Below, piece by piece: positions 37,194 through 51,648 of a stretch of DNA of 64,000 bases. Made by a program: the position numbers and the translations under genes. Position 1 is the first letter of the stretch. The number at the start of each line of letters is the position of its first letter. Below the pieces are notes generated by a model, which searched no databases, was not told where the DNA came from, and worked only from the letters and a program-made list of their open reading frames with translations. This DNA is from Piliocolobus tephrosceles (taxonomy: Eukaryota > Chordata > Mammalia > Primates > Cercopithecidae). The DNA lies in assembly GCF_002776525.5 (NCBI RefSeq), contig NC_045435.1, forward strand, positions 127,437,797-127,501,796, read 5' to 3'.

Positions 37194-39422
37194 TTCTTTC
37201 CAGTTTTTATCTGAAGATATTTCCTTTTTCACCATAGTCCAGAATGTGCTCCCAAAGGTCCCTTCGTGGATTCGTCTGTGACAGTTTCCAAGCTGCGTAA
37301 TGTAAAGAAAGCTTTATCTATGTGAGATGATTACACAAATCACAGAGTAGTTTCCTAGAAAGCTTCCTTCCAGTTTTGTCTGAGGCTATTTCCCCTTTTC
37401 ACCATCCACATCAACATGCTCCCGAATATCATTTGGTACCAGTTTCTCCAAAAGGGTTTGGGGACACTGTATGTGAAGAGAGGGATAACACTGTGAGTGG
37501 AATGCACACGTCACAAAGTGGTTCCTCGGAAAGCTTCTTCCCAGTTTCTGTCTGAACATATTTCCTTTTTCACCGTAAGCCTCAAAGTGCTCCCAAATAT
37601 TCCATCACACGCTAAACATACACAGGGTTAGAAAATTGCTCAATGAAATGAGGGGCTTAACTGACCGAGAGGAATTAAGACAACACAGAGTAGTTTCACA
37701 GAAAGCTTCCTACTGGATTATTCTTGAGAATATGTATTTCTCCATATTCTAAGGATCGTTCCCAAATGTCCTTCCTCAGATTCCACAAAAACGGTGATTT
37801 CCAGCTGCTCAATCCAAAGAATGGTTTAATTCTATGAGACGAATACACATATCGCAAAGCAGTTGCTCAGAACGTTTCTCTGAAAGTTTCATCGGAACAC
37901 GTTTCCTCGCTTACCACAAGCATCCATACGTCACTAAATATCCCTTCACAGATTCTTCAAAGACAGAGTTTCGAAACTGCGCAACATAGAGTAAGCATTA
38001 ACAGTCTGAAATGAATGCACATATCAGAGAGCAAATTATTAGAACGCTTCTTCCTCGATTTTATTTCAGTATATTTCACTATTCGCCGTAGTCCTCAATG
38101 TGTTCTGAAATATGACTTTTTCGGTTTCAAAGGATCAGTGTTCCAACACTGCCTTGTGATAAAAGAGGTATACCTCCCTGAGTGGAATGTATACATCACA
38201 AATTAGTTTCTCAGAAAGCTTCCATCAAGATTTTGTCTATAGATATCTGTTCTTTCACCATAGACTTGAATGTGCTCCCGAATGTCCCTTCCTGCAACTG
38301 TGCATGACAGAGTTTCCAAACTGCGTAATATAATTAAACTTTTACCTATGCGAGATGAATAAATATATCTAACACAAAGCTGTTTCACAGAAATCTTCTT
38401 TCTAGTGTTTGTCTGAGGATATGTACTTGTTCACCACATTCTTCACTATACTCCCGAATATCTCTCGTAGATATTTCTCCAAAAGGGATTCGGGAATCCT
38501 CTAGGAGAAGAAAGGTATATTTCTATGAGTGGAATGCACACATCACAAAGCAGCTCCTCAGAAAGCTTCTCCCCAGTTTCTATCTGAAGAGGTTTCCTTT
38601 CTCATCATAAGCCTCAAAGCCCTCCAGAATATCCTTTTGCAGTCTGAACAAAAACAGTGTTATGATACAGCTCAATGAAAAGTGAAGCTTAACTGAGTGA
38701 GTGGAATTCACATGACACAGAGCAGTTTCACAGAAAGATTCCTTCTGGTTTCTCTTTGAATTTATTTCTTTTTCAGGATATTCTAAAGAGCATTTCCAAA
38801 TGTCCTTTTTCAGATGCTACTTGAAACGTGATTTCAAACTGCTCAATTCAAAGAATGATTTAACTCTATGAGATGAATACCAATATCACAAAAGAGTTGT
38901 GCAGAAAGTTTCTCTCTAATTTTCGATGGAAGACAATTCCATGTCTCACAGAGGCCTCCGGTTTCCACTTACAATCCCTTCGCAAAACCCTCAAAGAACG
39001 ACTTTCAACCTGGGAAATGTAGAGTAAGCTTTAACCATGCTAAGAGAATGGACATGTCAGAGAGCAGTTGCTTGAAGTACATTATTCTGTTTTTTATTGG
39101 ACGACATTTCACTTTCTGCCTTAGTCTTCTATGTGCTCCGAATATCACTCTTTTGGTTTTACAGGAACAGTGTTCAAAGTGTGCCTGATGAGAAGAAAGT
39201 TATAACTCCCTGGGTGGAATGTGCACATCACCAGGCAGTTTCCCAAAAGCTTCTCTCCAGTTTTTATCTGACTATATTTCCTATTTCACCATAGACCCGA
39301 CTGTGATCTCAAATATCCCTTTGCGCATCCAACCACGAGGGAATTTCCAAGCTGCATAATGTAAAGAAAGCTTCATCTATGTGAAATGAATAAACGTATT
39401 GAAAAGCATATTCACAGAAATT
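37194..39422 (-). repeat. Complete 13-monomer satellite unit (2,229 bp)
   Basis: Types A to M are present in order, with no insertion. Confidence 0.87.
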
Positions 39423-41380
39423 TTCTTTCCAGTTTTTATCTGAAGATATTTCCTTTTTCCCCATAGTCGGAATGTGCTCCCGAAGGTCCCTTCGGCATCC
39501 GTCCATGACAGTTTCCAAGCTGCCTAATGTAAAGAAACTTAATATATATGAGATGATTAGAGATATCAGAGAGTAATTTCCGAGATAGCTTTTTTCCATT
39601 TTTTGTCTGAGGCTATTTCACTTTTCACCATCGGCATCAACATGCTCCTGAATATCACTTGGTAGCTGTTTCTCCAAAAGGGTTTCCCTGACGCTTATGA
39701 GAATAGAGGTATAACACTGTGACTGCAATGCACACATCACAAAGCAGTTACTCGGAAAGCTTCTCTCCAGATTCGGTCTGAACATATTTTCTTTTTCACT
39801 GTTAGGCTCAAGTGGTCCTGAATACCCAGCACACACAAAACATACGCAGGGCTAGAAAACTGCTCAATGAAAAGAAAGGCTTATCTGAGTGAGAGGAATT
39901 AAGATGACACAGAGCAGTTTCCAAGAAAGCTTCCTTCTGGATTTTACCTGAGGATATTTCTTTCTCCATATTCTAAGGATCGTTCCCAAATGTCCTTCCT
40001 CAGATTCAGATTTCAAGCTGCTCAATCCAAAGAATCGTTTAACTCTATGACACAAATGCATACGTCGCAAAGCAGTTGCTCAGAAAGTTTCTCTGCAGAT
40101 TTAATCGGAAGGCATATCCTCACTCACTACAAGCCTCCGTGCATCACTAAATATCCCTTCACAGATTTTTCAAAGACAAAGTTTCAAAACTGGGCAACAT
40201 AGAATAAGCATTAAATCTGTGAAGTGAATGCTCATATCAGAGAGCAGATTCTTGGAACACTTCTTCCTCGATTTTATTTCAGTACATTTCACTCTTCGCT
40301 ATAGTCCTCAATGCGTTCTAAAATATCACTTTTTCGGTTTCACAGGAACAGTGTTCAAACACTGCCTTGTGAGAAAAGAGGTATAACCCCGTGAGTGGAA
40401 TGCATACATCACAAAGTAGTTTCTCAGAAAGCTTCTATCCAGGTTTTATCTGAAGATATCTCCTCTTTCACCGTAGACATAAATGTGCTCCAGAATGCTG
40501 CTTCGCGGATTTGTACATGACGAAGTTCCCAAACTGCATAATATAATTAAAGTTTTAAGTATGTGAGACGAATAAAAATATCTAACACAAAGCAGTTTCA
40601 CAGAAATCTTCTAAACAAAAACAGTGTTATGATACTGCACTATGAAAAAAGAAGCTTAACGGTGTGAGCACAATTCACGTGACACAGAGGAGTTTCACAG
40701 AAATCTTCCTTCTGGTTTTCTCTGAGGTTACTTCTTTTTCAGGATATTCTAAAAAGCGTTTCCAGATGTCCTTTCTCAGATCCCACAGAAACAGTGATTT
40801 CAAATTGCTCAATCCAAAGAATCGTATGATGCTATGAGATAAATACCAACATCACAAAAGAGTTGCACGGAAAGATTCTCTCCAATTTTCCATGGAACAC
40901 ATTTCCTTGCTCGACACAGGATTCTGGTTGCCACTTCGTAGGAATCTCAAAGACCGTCTTTCAAACTGGGGAATGTACAAGAAGCTTTAACCGTGTGAAA
41001 AGAATGGACATGTCACAGAGCAGCTTTTTTTCAGTGCTTCTTTCTTTTTTTTATTGGGCGACATTTAACTTTTTGCCATAGTCTTCAATGTGCTCCGAAT
41101 ATCACTCTTTTGGTTTTGCAGGAATACAGTTCAAACTGTGCCTTATGAGAAAAAAGTTATAGCTGCCCGAGTGGAATGCACAAATCACCAAGCAGTTTCT
41201 CAGAAAATTTCTCTCCAGTTTTTATCTGACTATTTTTCCTATTTCACCATAGACCCGAATGTGATCCCAAATATCCCTTCAAGGATCCATCCACGAGGGA
41301 GTTTCCAAGCTCTGCAATGTAAAGAAAGTTTCACGTATGTAAGATGATTAAACATAGCAAAAAGTAGATTTACAGAAAAC
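39423..41380 (-). repeat. Satellite unit lacking H and half of I
   Basis: At ~40,612 the first bases of H join mid-I (aacaaaaacagtgttatg), removing ~270 bp. All other types are present in order. Confidence 0.86.
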
Positions 41381-43611
41381 TTCTTTCCAGTTTTTTTGTG
41401 AAGATATTTCAATTTTCACCATAGTCCTCAATGTGCTCTCAAAGGTCCCTTCGTGGATCCGTCCATTACAGTTTCCAAGATGCGTAATGTAAAGAAATCT
41501 TTATCAATGTGAGATGATTAAATGTATCACAGAGTAGATTCCTGGAATACTTCTTTCCAGTTTTTGTCTCAGGCTATTTCCCTTTTCAACATCGGCATCA
41601 CCATGCTCCCGAATATCACTTGGTACCTGTTTCTCCAAAAGAGTTTCCCCAACGCTGTATGAGAAGAGAGGTAAAATACTGTGACTGGAATACACACGTC
41701 ACAAAGCAGTTCCTGGGAATGCTTCTCTCCTGTTCCGGTGTGAGCATATTTCCTTTTTCACTGTTAGCCTCAAAGTGCTCCCGAATATCCCATCACACGC
41801 TAAACATACACAGGGCTAGAAAACTGCTCAATGAAAAGAGAGGCTTATCTGAGTGAGAGGAATTAAGACGCCACAGAGCAGTTTCACAGAAAGCTTCCTT
41901 CTGGATATTACCTGAGGATATTTCTTTCTACGTATTCCAAGGATCGCTCCCAAATATCCTTCCTCCGATTCTAAAAAAAACAGTGATTTCAAGCTGCTCA
42001 ATCCAAGGAATGTTTTAACGCTATGAGACGAATAAACACATCACAAAGCAGTTGCTCAGAACGTTTCTCTGCACTTTTCATGGGAACACGTTTCCTCACT
42101 CAACACAAGCCACTGAGCATCACTAAATATCCCTTCACAGATCCTTCAAAGACAAAGTATTGAAACTGGGCAACATAGAGTAAGCATTAGCCCTGTGAAG
42201 TGAAGGCACATATCAGAGAGTAGATTCCTGGAACGCTTCTTCCTCGATTTTATTTCATTGTAGTTCGCAATTCGCCATAGTCCTCAAAGCTTTCTGAAAT
42301 ATCACTTTTTAGGTTTCAGAGGATCAGTTTTCAAACACTGCCTTGTGAGAAAAGAGGTATAACTCCCTGAGTGAAATGCATACATCACAAAGTAGTTTCT
42401 CAGAAAGCTTCCATCCAGGTTTTATCTGAAGATATCTCCTCTTTCACTGTACGCCTGAATGTGCTACCAAACGTCCCTTCACGGAACTGAGCATAACGGA
42501 GTTTCCAAACTGCATAATATAAATAAAGCTTTAACTATTAGAGATGAATAAGTATATCTAACACAGAGCAGTTTCACATAAATCTTCTTTCCAGTTTTTG
42601 TCTGAGGATATTTCCTTTTACACCACAGACGTCGCTATACTCCCGAATTTCTCTTGGTAGCTTTTTCTCCAAAAGGGATTTCGGAACCCTGTAGGTGAAG
42701 AAAGGTATATTTCTGTGAGGGGAATGCACACGTCACAAAGCAGCTCCTCAGAAAGCTTGTCTCCAGTTTCTAGCTGAAGACGTTTCCTTTCTCACTGTAA
42801 GCCTCAAAGCCCTCCAGAATATCCCTTTGCAGACTAAACAAAAACAGAGTTATGATACAGCTCAATGAAAAGAGAAGCTTAACTGTGTGAGTGCAATTCA
42901 CGTGACACAGAGCAGTTTCACAGAAAGCTTCCTTCTGGTTTCTCTCTGAGGTTTTTTCTTTTTCAGGATATTCTAAAGAGCGTTTCCAAATGTCCTTTCT
43001 CAGATTCCACAGAAACAGTGACTTCAAACTGCTCAATCTAAGGAATGATTTAACTCTATGAGATGAATACAAACATCACAAAAGAGTTGCTCAGAAACTT
43101 CTCTCCGATTTTTGATGGAAGACATTTCCTTGCCTCATATAGGCCTCCGGTTGCCACTTACGATCCCTTCGCAGAACTCTCAATAGACCGACGTTCAAAC
43201 TGGGAAATGTACAGTAAGCTTTAACCCTGTGAAAAGAATGGACATTACAGAGTGCAGTTTCTTCGAGTGCTTCTTTCTGTTTTTTATTGGACGACATTTC
43301 ACTTTTTGCCATAGTCTTTAATGTGCTCTGAATATCACTCTTTTGGTTTACAGGAACAGTGTTCAAACTGTGCCTGAGGAAAAGAAAGTTTAATTCCTTG
43401 AGTGGAATGCACACATCACCAAGCAGTTTCTCAGAAAGCTTCTCTCCAGTTTTTATCTGACTATATTTCCTCTTTCACCATAGGCCTGAATGTGATCCCA
43501 AATATCCCTACGCGGATCCATCCAGTAGGGAGTTTCCAAGCTGTGTAATGTAAAGAAATCTTCATCTACGTGAGATGAATAAACATAGCACAAAGCAGAT
43601 TCACAGAAAGG
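41381..43611 (-). repeat. Complete 13-monomer satellite unit (2,231 bp)
   Basis: Types A to M are present in order. CACGTG in I lies at 42899-42904. Confidence 0.87.
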
Positions 43612-45841
43612 TTCTTACCAGCTTTTATCTGAAGATAATTCCTTTTTCACCAGAGTCCAGAATGTGCTCCTCAAGGTCCCTTCGTGGATCCATCCATGAC
43701 AGTTTCCAAGCTGTATAATGTAAAAAAGCTTTATCTATGTGAGATGATTACACATATCACAGAGTAGTTTCCTAGAAAGCTTCTTTCCAGTTTTTGTCTG
43801 AGGCTATTTCCCTTTTCACCATAGGCATCAAGATGCTCCCAAATTTTACTTGGTACCTGTTTCTTGAAAAGGGTTTCGTGACGCCATATGAGAAGAGAGG
43901 TATAACACGGTGACTGGAATGCACACGTCACAAAAGCGTTCCTTGGAAAGTTTCCCTCCAGTTTCGGTCTGATCATATTTCCTTTTTCACCGTTAGCCTC
44001 AAAGTGCTCCAGAATACCCCACCACACGCGAAACATACACAAAGCTAGAAAACTGCTCAATGAAAAGAGAAGCTTATCTGAGTGAGAGGAATTAAGACGA
44101 CAAAGAGCAGTTTCACAGAAAGCTTCCTTCTGGATTTTACCTGAGGATATTTCTTTCTACATACTCTAAGGATGTCCTTCCTCAGATTCCACAAAAACTG
44201 TGATTTCAAACTGCTCAATCCAAAGAATGTTTTAAATCTTTGAGACGAATACACACATTGCAAAGTAGTTGCTCAGAACGTTTCCCTGCTGGTTACATCG
44301 AAAGATGTTTCCTCGCTCACCACAAGCCTGCGGTATCACTAAATATCCCTTCACAGATTCTTCAAAGACAGAGTTTCGAAGCTGGGTAACATAGAGCAAG
44401 CATTAACTCTGTGAAGTGAATGCACATATCAGAGAGCAGATTCGTGGAACGCTTCTTCCTCGATTTTATTTCAGTATATTTCACTGTTCGCCATAGTCCT
44501 CAATGCGTTCCAAAATATCACTTTTTCGGTTTCACAGGAACAGTGTTCAAACACTGTCTTGTGAGAAAAGAGGTATAGCACCCTGAGTGGAATGCATACA
44601 TCACAAAGTAGTTTCTCAGAAAGTTTCTATCCAGTTTTTATCTGAAGCTATCTCCTCTTTCACCATAGGCCTGAATGAGCTCCTGAATGTCCCTTCACAG
44701 ATGTGTGCATGACGGAGTTTCCAAACTGCATAATATCATTAAAGTTTTAACAATGCAAGATGAATAAATATATCTAACACAAAGCAGTTTCACAGAAATC
44801 TTCTTTCCAGTTTTTCTCTGAGGATATTTCCTTTTACACCATAGTCGTCGCTATTCTCCCAAATATCTCTTGGTAGCTTTTTTTTTTTTTCTCCAAAAGG
44901 GATTCCGGAATCCTCTAGGAGAAGAAAACTATATTTCTGTGAGTGGAATGCATACATCACAAAGCAGCTCCTCAGAAAGCTTCTCTCCAGTTTCTATCTG
45001 AAGACGTTTCCTTTCTCACCATAAGCCTCAAAGCCCTCCAGAATATCCCTTCACAGACTAATCAAAAACAGGGTGTTGATACAGCTCAATGAAAAGAGAA
45101 GCTGAACGGTGTCAGCGGAATTGACGTGACACAGAGCAGGTTCACAGAAAGCTTCCTTCTGCTTTCTCTCTGAGGTCATTTTTTTTTTTTTCAGGATATT
45201 CTAAAGAGCGTTTCCAAATGTCCTTGCTCAGATTCCACAGAAACAGTGATTTCAAACTGCTCAATGCAAAGAATGATTTAGCGATATGAGATGAATACAA
45301 ACATCACAAAAGAGTTGCGTAGAAAGCTTCTCTCCGAAGTTTGATGGAAGACATTTCCTTGCCTCACACAGGCCTCAGGTCACCACCTACCATCCCTTCG
45401 CACAAACCTCAAAGACCTACTTTTAAACTGGGAACTGTAGAGTAAGCTTTAACCCTGTGAAAAGAATGGACATGTTAGAGAGCAGTTTCTTCGAGTGCTT
45501 CCTTCTGTTTTTTACTGGACAACATTTCACTTTTTACCATAGTCTTCAAAGTGCTCTGAATATCACTCTTTCGGTTTTACAGGAACAGTGTTCAAACTGT
45601 GCTTTATGAGGAGAAAGTTATAACTCCCTGAATGGAAAGCACACATCACCAAGCAGTTTGTCAGAAAGCCTGTCACCAGTTTTTATCTGACTATATTGCC
45701 AATTTCACCACAGGGCCCAATATGATCCCAAATATTTCTTCTCTGATCCATCCACGAGGGACATTACAAGCTGTGTAATGTAAAGGAAGCTTCATATATG
45801 TGAGATGAATAAATATAACAATAAGCAGATTCACAGAATGC
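43612..45841 (-). repeat. Complete 13-monomer satellite unit with two T-run expansions
   Basis: Types A to M are present in order. T runs of 13 occur at 44878-44890 (H) and 45179-45191 (J). H contains the perfect palindrome ggattccggaatcc at 44900-44913. Confidence 0.87.
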
Positions 45842-48487
45842 TTCTTTCCAGTTCTTATCTGAAGATATATCCTTTTTCAACATCATCCAGAATGTGCACC
45901 CGAAGGTCCCTTCGTGGATCCGTCCAAGACAGTTTCCAAGCTGTGTAATGTAAAGAAAGCTTTATCTATGTGAGATGATTACTCCTATCACAGAGTAGTT
46001 TCCTAGAAAGCTTCTTTGCAGTTTTTGTCTGAGGCTATTTCTCTTTTCACCATTGGCATCAACATGCTCCCGAATATCACTTGGTACCCGTTTCTCCAAA
46101 AGAGTTTTCCCTATGCTGTTTGAGAAGAGAGGTATAACACTGTGACTGAAATGCACACGTCACAGTGCAGTTCCTCGGAAAGCTTCTCTGCAGTCTCGAT
46201 CTGAACATATTTCCTTTTACACTGTTAGTCTCAGTGTGCTCCCGAATATCCCATCACACACTCTACATACACAGGGCTACAAAACTGTTCAATGAATAGA
46301 GAGGCTTATCAGAGTGAGACAATTAAGACGACACAGAGCAGTTACACGGAAAGCTTCTTTCTGGATTTTACCTGAGGATATTTCTTTTTCCATATTCTAA
46401 GGATCGTTCCAAAATGTCCTTCCTCAGATTCCACAGAAAGAGTGATTTCAAGCTGCTCAATCAACAGAACGGTTTAACAGTATGAGACAAATACACAGAT
46501 CCCAAAGCAGTTGCTCGGAATGTTTCTCTGCAGGTTTCATCAGAAGACGTTACCTTGCTCACCACAAGCCTCCGGGCGTCACTAAATATCCCTTCATAGA
46601 TTCTTTGAAGACAGAGTTTCAAAACTGGGCAACAAAGAGTAAGCATTAACACTGTGAAGTGAATGCACATATCAAAGAGCAGATTCTTGAAACCCTTCTT
46701 CCTCGATTTTATTTCAGTATATTTCAATATTCACCATGGTCCTCAATGCGTTTCGAAATATCACTTTTTTGGTTTCACAGAAACAGTGTTCCAACGTTGC
46801 CTTGTGAGAAAAGAGGTATAACTCCTAGAGTGGAATGCATACATCAAGAAGTAGTTTCTCAGAAAGCTTCTATCCAGTTTTATCTGAAGGTTTCTCCTCT
46901 TTTACCGTTGGCCTCAATGTGCTCCCTAATGTCCCTTCATAAATCCATGCATGACGGAGTTTCCAAACTGTGTGATAAAAGAAAAGTTAAACTATGCAAG
47001 ATGAATAAATATATCTAACACAAAGCAGTTTCACAGAAATCTTATTTCTAGCTTTTTTCTGAGGATATTTCCTTTTTCACCATAGCCGTCCCTATACCCC
47101 TGAATGTCTTTGGGTAGCTCTTTCTCCAAAAGGGATTTTGGAATCCTCTAGGAGAGGAAAGGTATATTTCTGACAGTGGAATGCACATATCACAAAGCAG
47201 CTCCTCGGAAAGCTTCTCTCCAGTTACTATTTGAAGATGTTTCCTTTCTCATCGTAAACCTCAAAGTGCTCCTAAATATCCCTTAGCAAACTAAAGAAAA
47301 ACAGTGTTATAATACTGCTCAATGAAAAGTGTAGCTTAACTGTGTGAGCAGAATTCACGTGACACAGAGCAGTTTCACAGAGGGCTGCCTGCTGGTTTCT
47401 CTCTGAGGTTATTTCTTTTTCAGGATATTCTAAAGAGCGTTTCCAAATGACCTTTCTAAGATTCCACAGAAACAGTGATTTGAAACTTCTCATTCCAAAG
47501 ATTGATTTAACTCCATGAGATGAATGCAAACATCACAAAACAGTTGCGCAGAAAGCTTCTCTCCAATTTTCGATAGAAAACATTTCTTTGCTCGACACAG
47601 GAATCCGGTTGCTACTTAGTATCTCTTCGCAGAACCCTGAAGACCATTTTTCCAACTGGGAAATGTAGAGGAAGCTTTAACACTGTGAGAGGAATGGACA
47701 TGTCAGAGAACAGTTTCTTCGAGTGCTTCTTTCTCTTTTTTATTGGACGACATTTCAGTTTTTGTCGTAGTCTTCAATGTTCTTGAAATACCACTCTTTT
47801 GATTTTACTGGAACAGTGTTCAATCTCTGCCTTATGAGAAGAAAGTTACAACACCCTGAGTGGAATGCTCACATCATGAAGTAGTTTCTCAGAAAGCTTC
47901 CCTGCAGTTTTTATCTGACTATATTTCCTAATTTAAGATGAATACAAGCACCAAAAAAGAGTTTCACAGAAAGCTTCTCTCCTATTTTCGATGGAAGACA
48001 TTTCCTTGCCTCACACAGGCCTCTGGTCACCACTTACTATCCCTCCACAGAATCCTCAAAGACCGACTTTCAAACTGGGAAATGTAGAGTAAGCTTTCAC
48101 CCTGTGAAAAAAATGGACATGTCAGAGAGCAGTTTCTTTGAGTGCTTCTTTCTGTTTTTCATTGGAAGACATTTCACTTTTTGCCCTACTCTTCAATGTG
48201 CTCCCAATATCACTCTTTTGGATTTACAGGAACAGTGTTCAAACTGTGCCTTATGAGAAGAAGTTTATAACTACCAGAGTAGAATGCACACATCACGAAG
48301 CAGTTTCTCAGAAAGCTTCTCTCCAGTTTTTATCTGACTATTTTTCCTATTTCACCATAGGCCCAAAGAGATCCCATATATCCCTTCACAGATCTATCCA
48401 CAAGGCAGTTTCCACGCTGCGTAATGTAAAGAAAGCTTCACCTATGAGAGATGAATAAACATAGCAAAAAGCAGATTCACAGAAAGG
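45842..48487 (-). repeat. Satellite unit with a duplicated K-L stretch
   Basis: A to L are normal. M starts at ~47,905, but after ~40 bp it jumps at ~47,943 into the end of J, so K and L appear again before a complete M. The net gain is ~420 bp. Confidence 0.84.
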
Positions 48488-49817
48488 TTCTTTCCAGGTT
48501 TTATCTGAAGATAGTTCCTTTTTCCCCATAGTCCAGAATGTGCTCCCGAACGTCCCTTCATGGATCCGTCCATGACAGTTTCCAATCTGCGTAATATAAA
48601 GTAAGCTTTTTCTATGTGAGATGATTACACCAATCACGGAGTAGTTTCTTAGAAAGCTTCTTTCCATCTTTTGTCTGAGGTTGTTTCCCTTTTCACCATT
48701 GGCATCCACATGCTCCCGAATATCACTTGGTAGCTGTTCCTCCAAAAGGGTTTCCCCCACCCTGTATGATAAGAGAGGTAAAACACTCTGAATGGAATGC
48801 ACACGTTGCAAAGCTGTTCCTTGGAAAGCTTCTATCCTGTTTCGGTCTGAACATATTTCCTTTTTCACCATTAGCCTCAAAGTGCTCCCTTATATTCCAT
48901 CACACGCTAAACATACACAGTGCTAGAAAACTGTTCAATGAAAAGAGAGGCTTATCTGAGTGAGAGGAATAAAGACGACACAGAGCAGTTTCACAGAAAG
49001 CGTCCTTCTGGATTTTACCTGAGGATATTTCTTTCTCCATATTCAAAGAATCGTTCCCAAATATTTTTCCTCCAATTCCACAAAAACAGTGATTTCAAGC
49101 CCCTCAATCAAAAGAATGGTTTATCTCTATGAGATAAATACGCACATCACAAAGCAGTTGCTCAGAGCGTTTCTCTGCAGGTTTTATTGGAAGAGGTTTC
49201 CTCGCTCACCACAAGCCTCTGGGCGTCACTATATATCCCTTATCAGATTCTTCAAAGACAGAGTTTCTAATCTGGGCAACATAGAGTAAGCATTAACTCT
49301 GTGAAGTGAATGCACATATCAGAGAGCAGATTCTAGGAAAGCTTCTTCCTCGATTTTATTTCAGTGCATTTCACTATTCGCCATTGTCCTCAATGTGTTC
49401 CGAAATATCCATTTTTTGGTTTCACAGGATAAGTGTTCAAACACTGCCTTGTGAGTAAAGATGTGTAACAACCTCAATGGAATGCATACATCACAAAGTA
49501 TTTTCTCAGAAAGCTTCTATCCAGTTTTTACTTGAAGATGTCTCCTCTTTCACCGTAGACATGACTTTGCTCCCGAATGTCCCTTCACAGATCTCTGCAT
49601 GATGGAGTTTCCAAAGTGCGTAATATCATTAAAGGTTACTATGCAAGATGTATAATATATCTAACACAAAGCAGTTTCACTGAAATATTCTTTTCAGGTT
49701 TTGTCTGAGGATATTTCCTTTTTCATCATACTCATCGCTATATTCCCGAATATCTCTTGGTAGCTTTTTCTCCAAAAGGGATTCTGGAATCCTTTAGAAG
49801 AAGAAAGGTATATTTCT

Positions 49818-50732
49818 TTTTTTTTATTACTATACCTTAAGTTCTGGTGTACATGTGCACAATGTGCAAGTTTGTTACATTTATTTACCTGTGCTACATT
49901 GTTTTGCTGCACACATCAACTCGTCAGCACCCATCAATTTGCTCATTTATATCAGGTACAACTCCCAATGTAATCCCTCCCCTCACCCCCCTCCCCATGA
50001 TAGGCCCCGATGTGTGATGTTCCCCTTCCCGAGTCCAAGTCATCTCATTGTTCAGTTCCCACCTATGAGTGAGAACATGTGGTGTTTGGTTTTCTGTTCT
50101 TGTGATAGTTTGCTAAGAATGATGGTTTCCAGCTGCATCCATGTCCCTACAAATGATGCAAACTCATCCTTTTTATGGCTGCATAGCATTCCATGGTGTA
50201 TATGCACCACATTTTCCTAATCCACTCTGTCACTGATGGACATTTGTGTTGATTCCAAGTCTTTGCTATTGTGAATAGTGCCGCAATAAACATACATGAG
50301 CATGTGTCTTCATAGCAGCATGATTTAGAACAAGGCCGGAAGGATCATGCTACCAGACTTCAAACTATACTACAAAGCTACAGTACCCCAAACAGCATGG
50401 TACTCGTACCAAAACAGAGATATAGACCAATGGAACAGAACAGAGTCCTCAGATATAATACCACACATCTACAGCCATCTGATCTTTGACAAACCTGAGA
50501 GAAACAAGACCTGGGGAAAGGATTCCCTATTTAATAAATGGTGCTGGGAAAATTGGCTAGCCGTAAGTAGAAAGCTGAAAATGGATCCTTTCCTTACTCC
50601 TTATACGAAAATAAATTCAAGATGTATTAGACACTTAAATGTTAGACCTAATACCATAAAAACCCTAGAAAAAAACCTAGGTAGTATCATTCAGGACATA
50701 GACAAGGGCAAGGACTTCATGTCTAAAGCACT
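49818..50732 (-). mobile_element. 5'-inverted LINE-1, second copy of the 18.5-kb insertion
   Basis: It has the same monomer type, insertion base, inversion junction (tgatttagaaca, ~50,321-50,332) and length as the L1 at 18,548-19,461, with matching target duplications (49799-49817 and about 50733-50751). It is therefore a duplicate carried with the satellite, not an independent insertion. The copies differ at many positions, so the duplication is old. Confidence 0.92.
50327..50732 (+). pseudogene. L1 ORF2 fragment (inverted part, second copy)
   Basis: This is the same ORF2 segment as at 19.06-19.46 kb, open through the insertion and into satellite. Openness in both copies reflects the parent L1, and no selection is implied. 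Confidence 0.8.
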
Positions 50733-51648
50733 GGAAGAAAGGTATATTTCCGTGAGTGGAATGCACACATCACAAAGCAGCTCTTCAGAAAGCTTCTCTC
50801 CAGTTTTTATATGAAGACGTTTCCTTTCTCACCATAAGCCTCAAAGCCCTGGAAAGTATCCCTTTGCAGACTAAGCAAAAACAGTGTTATGATACAGCTC
50901 AATGAACAGAGAAACTTAACTGTTGGAGCAGAATTCACGTGAGAAAGTGCAGGTTCACAGAAAGCTTCCTTCTGGTTCTCTCTGAGGTAATTTCTTTTTC
51001 AGGATATTCTAAGAGCGTTTCCAAATGTCCTTTCTCAGATTCCACAGAAAAAGTGATTTCAAACTGCTCAATCCAAAGAATGATTTAACGCTATGAGATG
51101 AGTACAAAAGTCACAAGAGAGTTGTACCGAAAGCTTCTGTCCGATTTTCGATGGAAGACATTTCCTTGCCTCACACAGGCCTCTGGTCGCCACTTAGTAT
51201 CCCTTCGCAGAACCCTCAAACACCGCCTTTCAAACTGGGAAATGAAGAGTAAGCTTTAACACTGTGAAAAGTATGGACCTGCCAGAGACCAATTTTTCCG
51301 AGTGCTTCTCTCTTTTTTTTATTGGACGACATTTCACTTTTTGCCATAGTCTTCAATGTGCTCCGAATATTACCCTTTTGGTTTTACAGGAAGAGTGTTC
51401 AAACTGTGTCTCATTAGAAGAAAGTTATAAATCCCTGTGTGGAATACACACATCACGGAGCAGTTTCTCAGAAAGCTTCTCTCCAGTTTTTATCTCACTA
51501 TATTTCCTATTTCATCATAGGCCCGAATGTGTTCTCAAATATCCTTTTGTGGATCCATCCACAAGGGAGTATCCAAGCTGCATAATGTAAAAAAAGCTTC
51601 ATCTATGTGGGATGAATAAACATAACAAATAACAGATTCACAGAAAGC

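Larger units (their letters stand above)
48488..51648 (-). repeat. Complete 13-monomer unit split by an L1
   Basis: Types A to M are present with the L1 in H. Without the insertion the unit is about 2,227 bp. The H monomer and L1 match the unit at 14.4-20.4 kb at the same site. Confidence 0.88.

Noticed and set aside
18548..50732. Two separate L1 insertions at a hot spot
   Set aside because: The shared target duplication, inversion junction and internal loss make duplication of one insertion far more likely.
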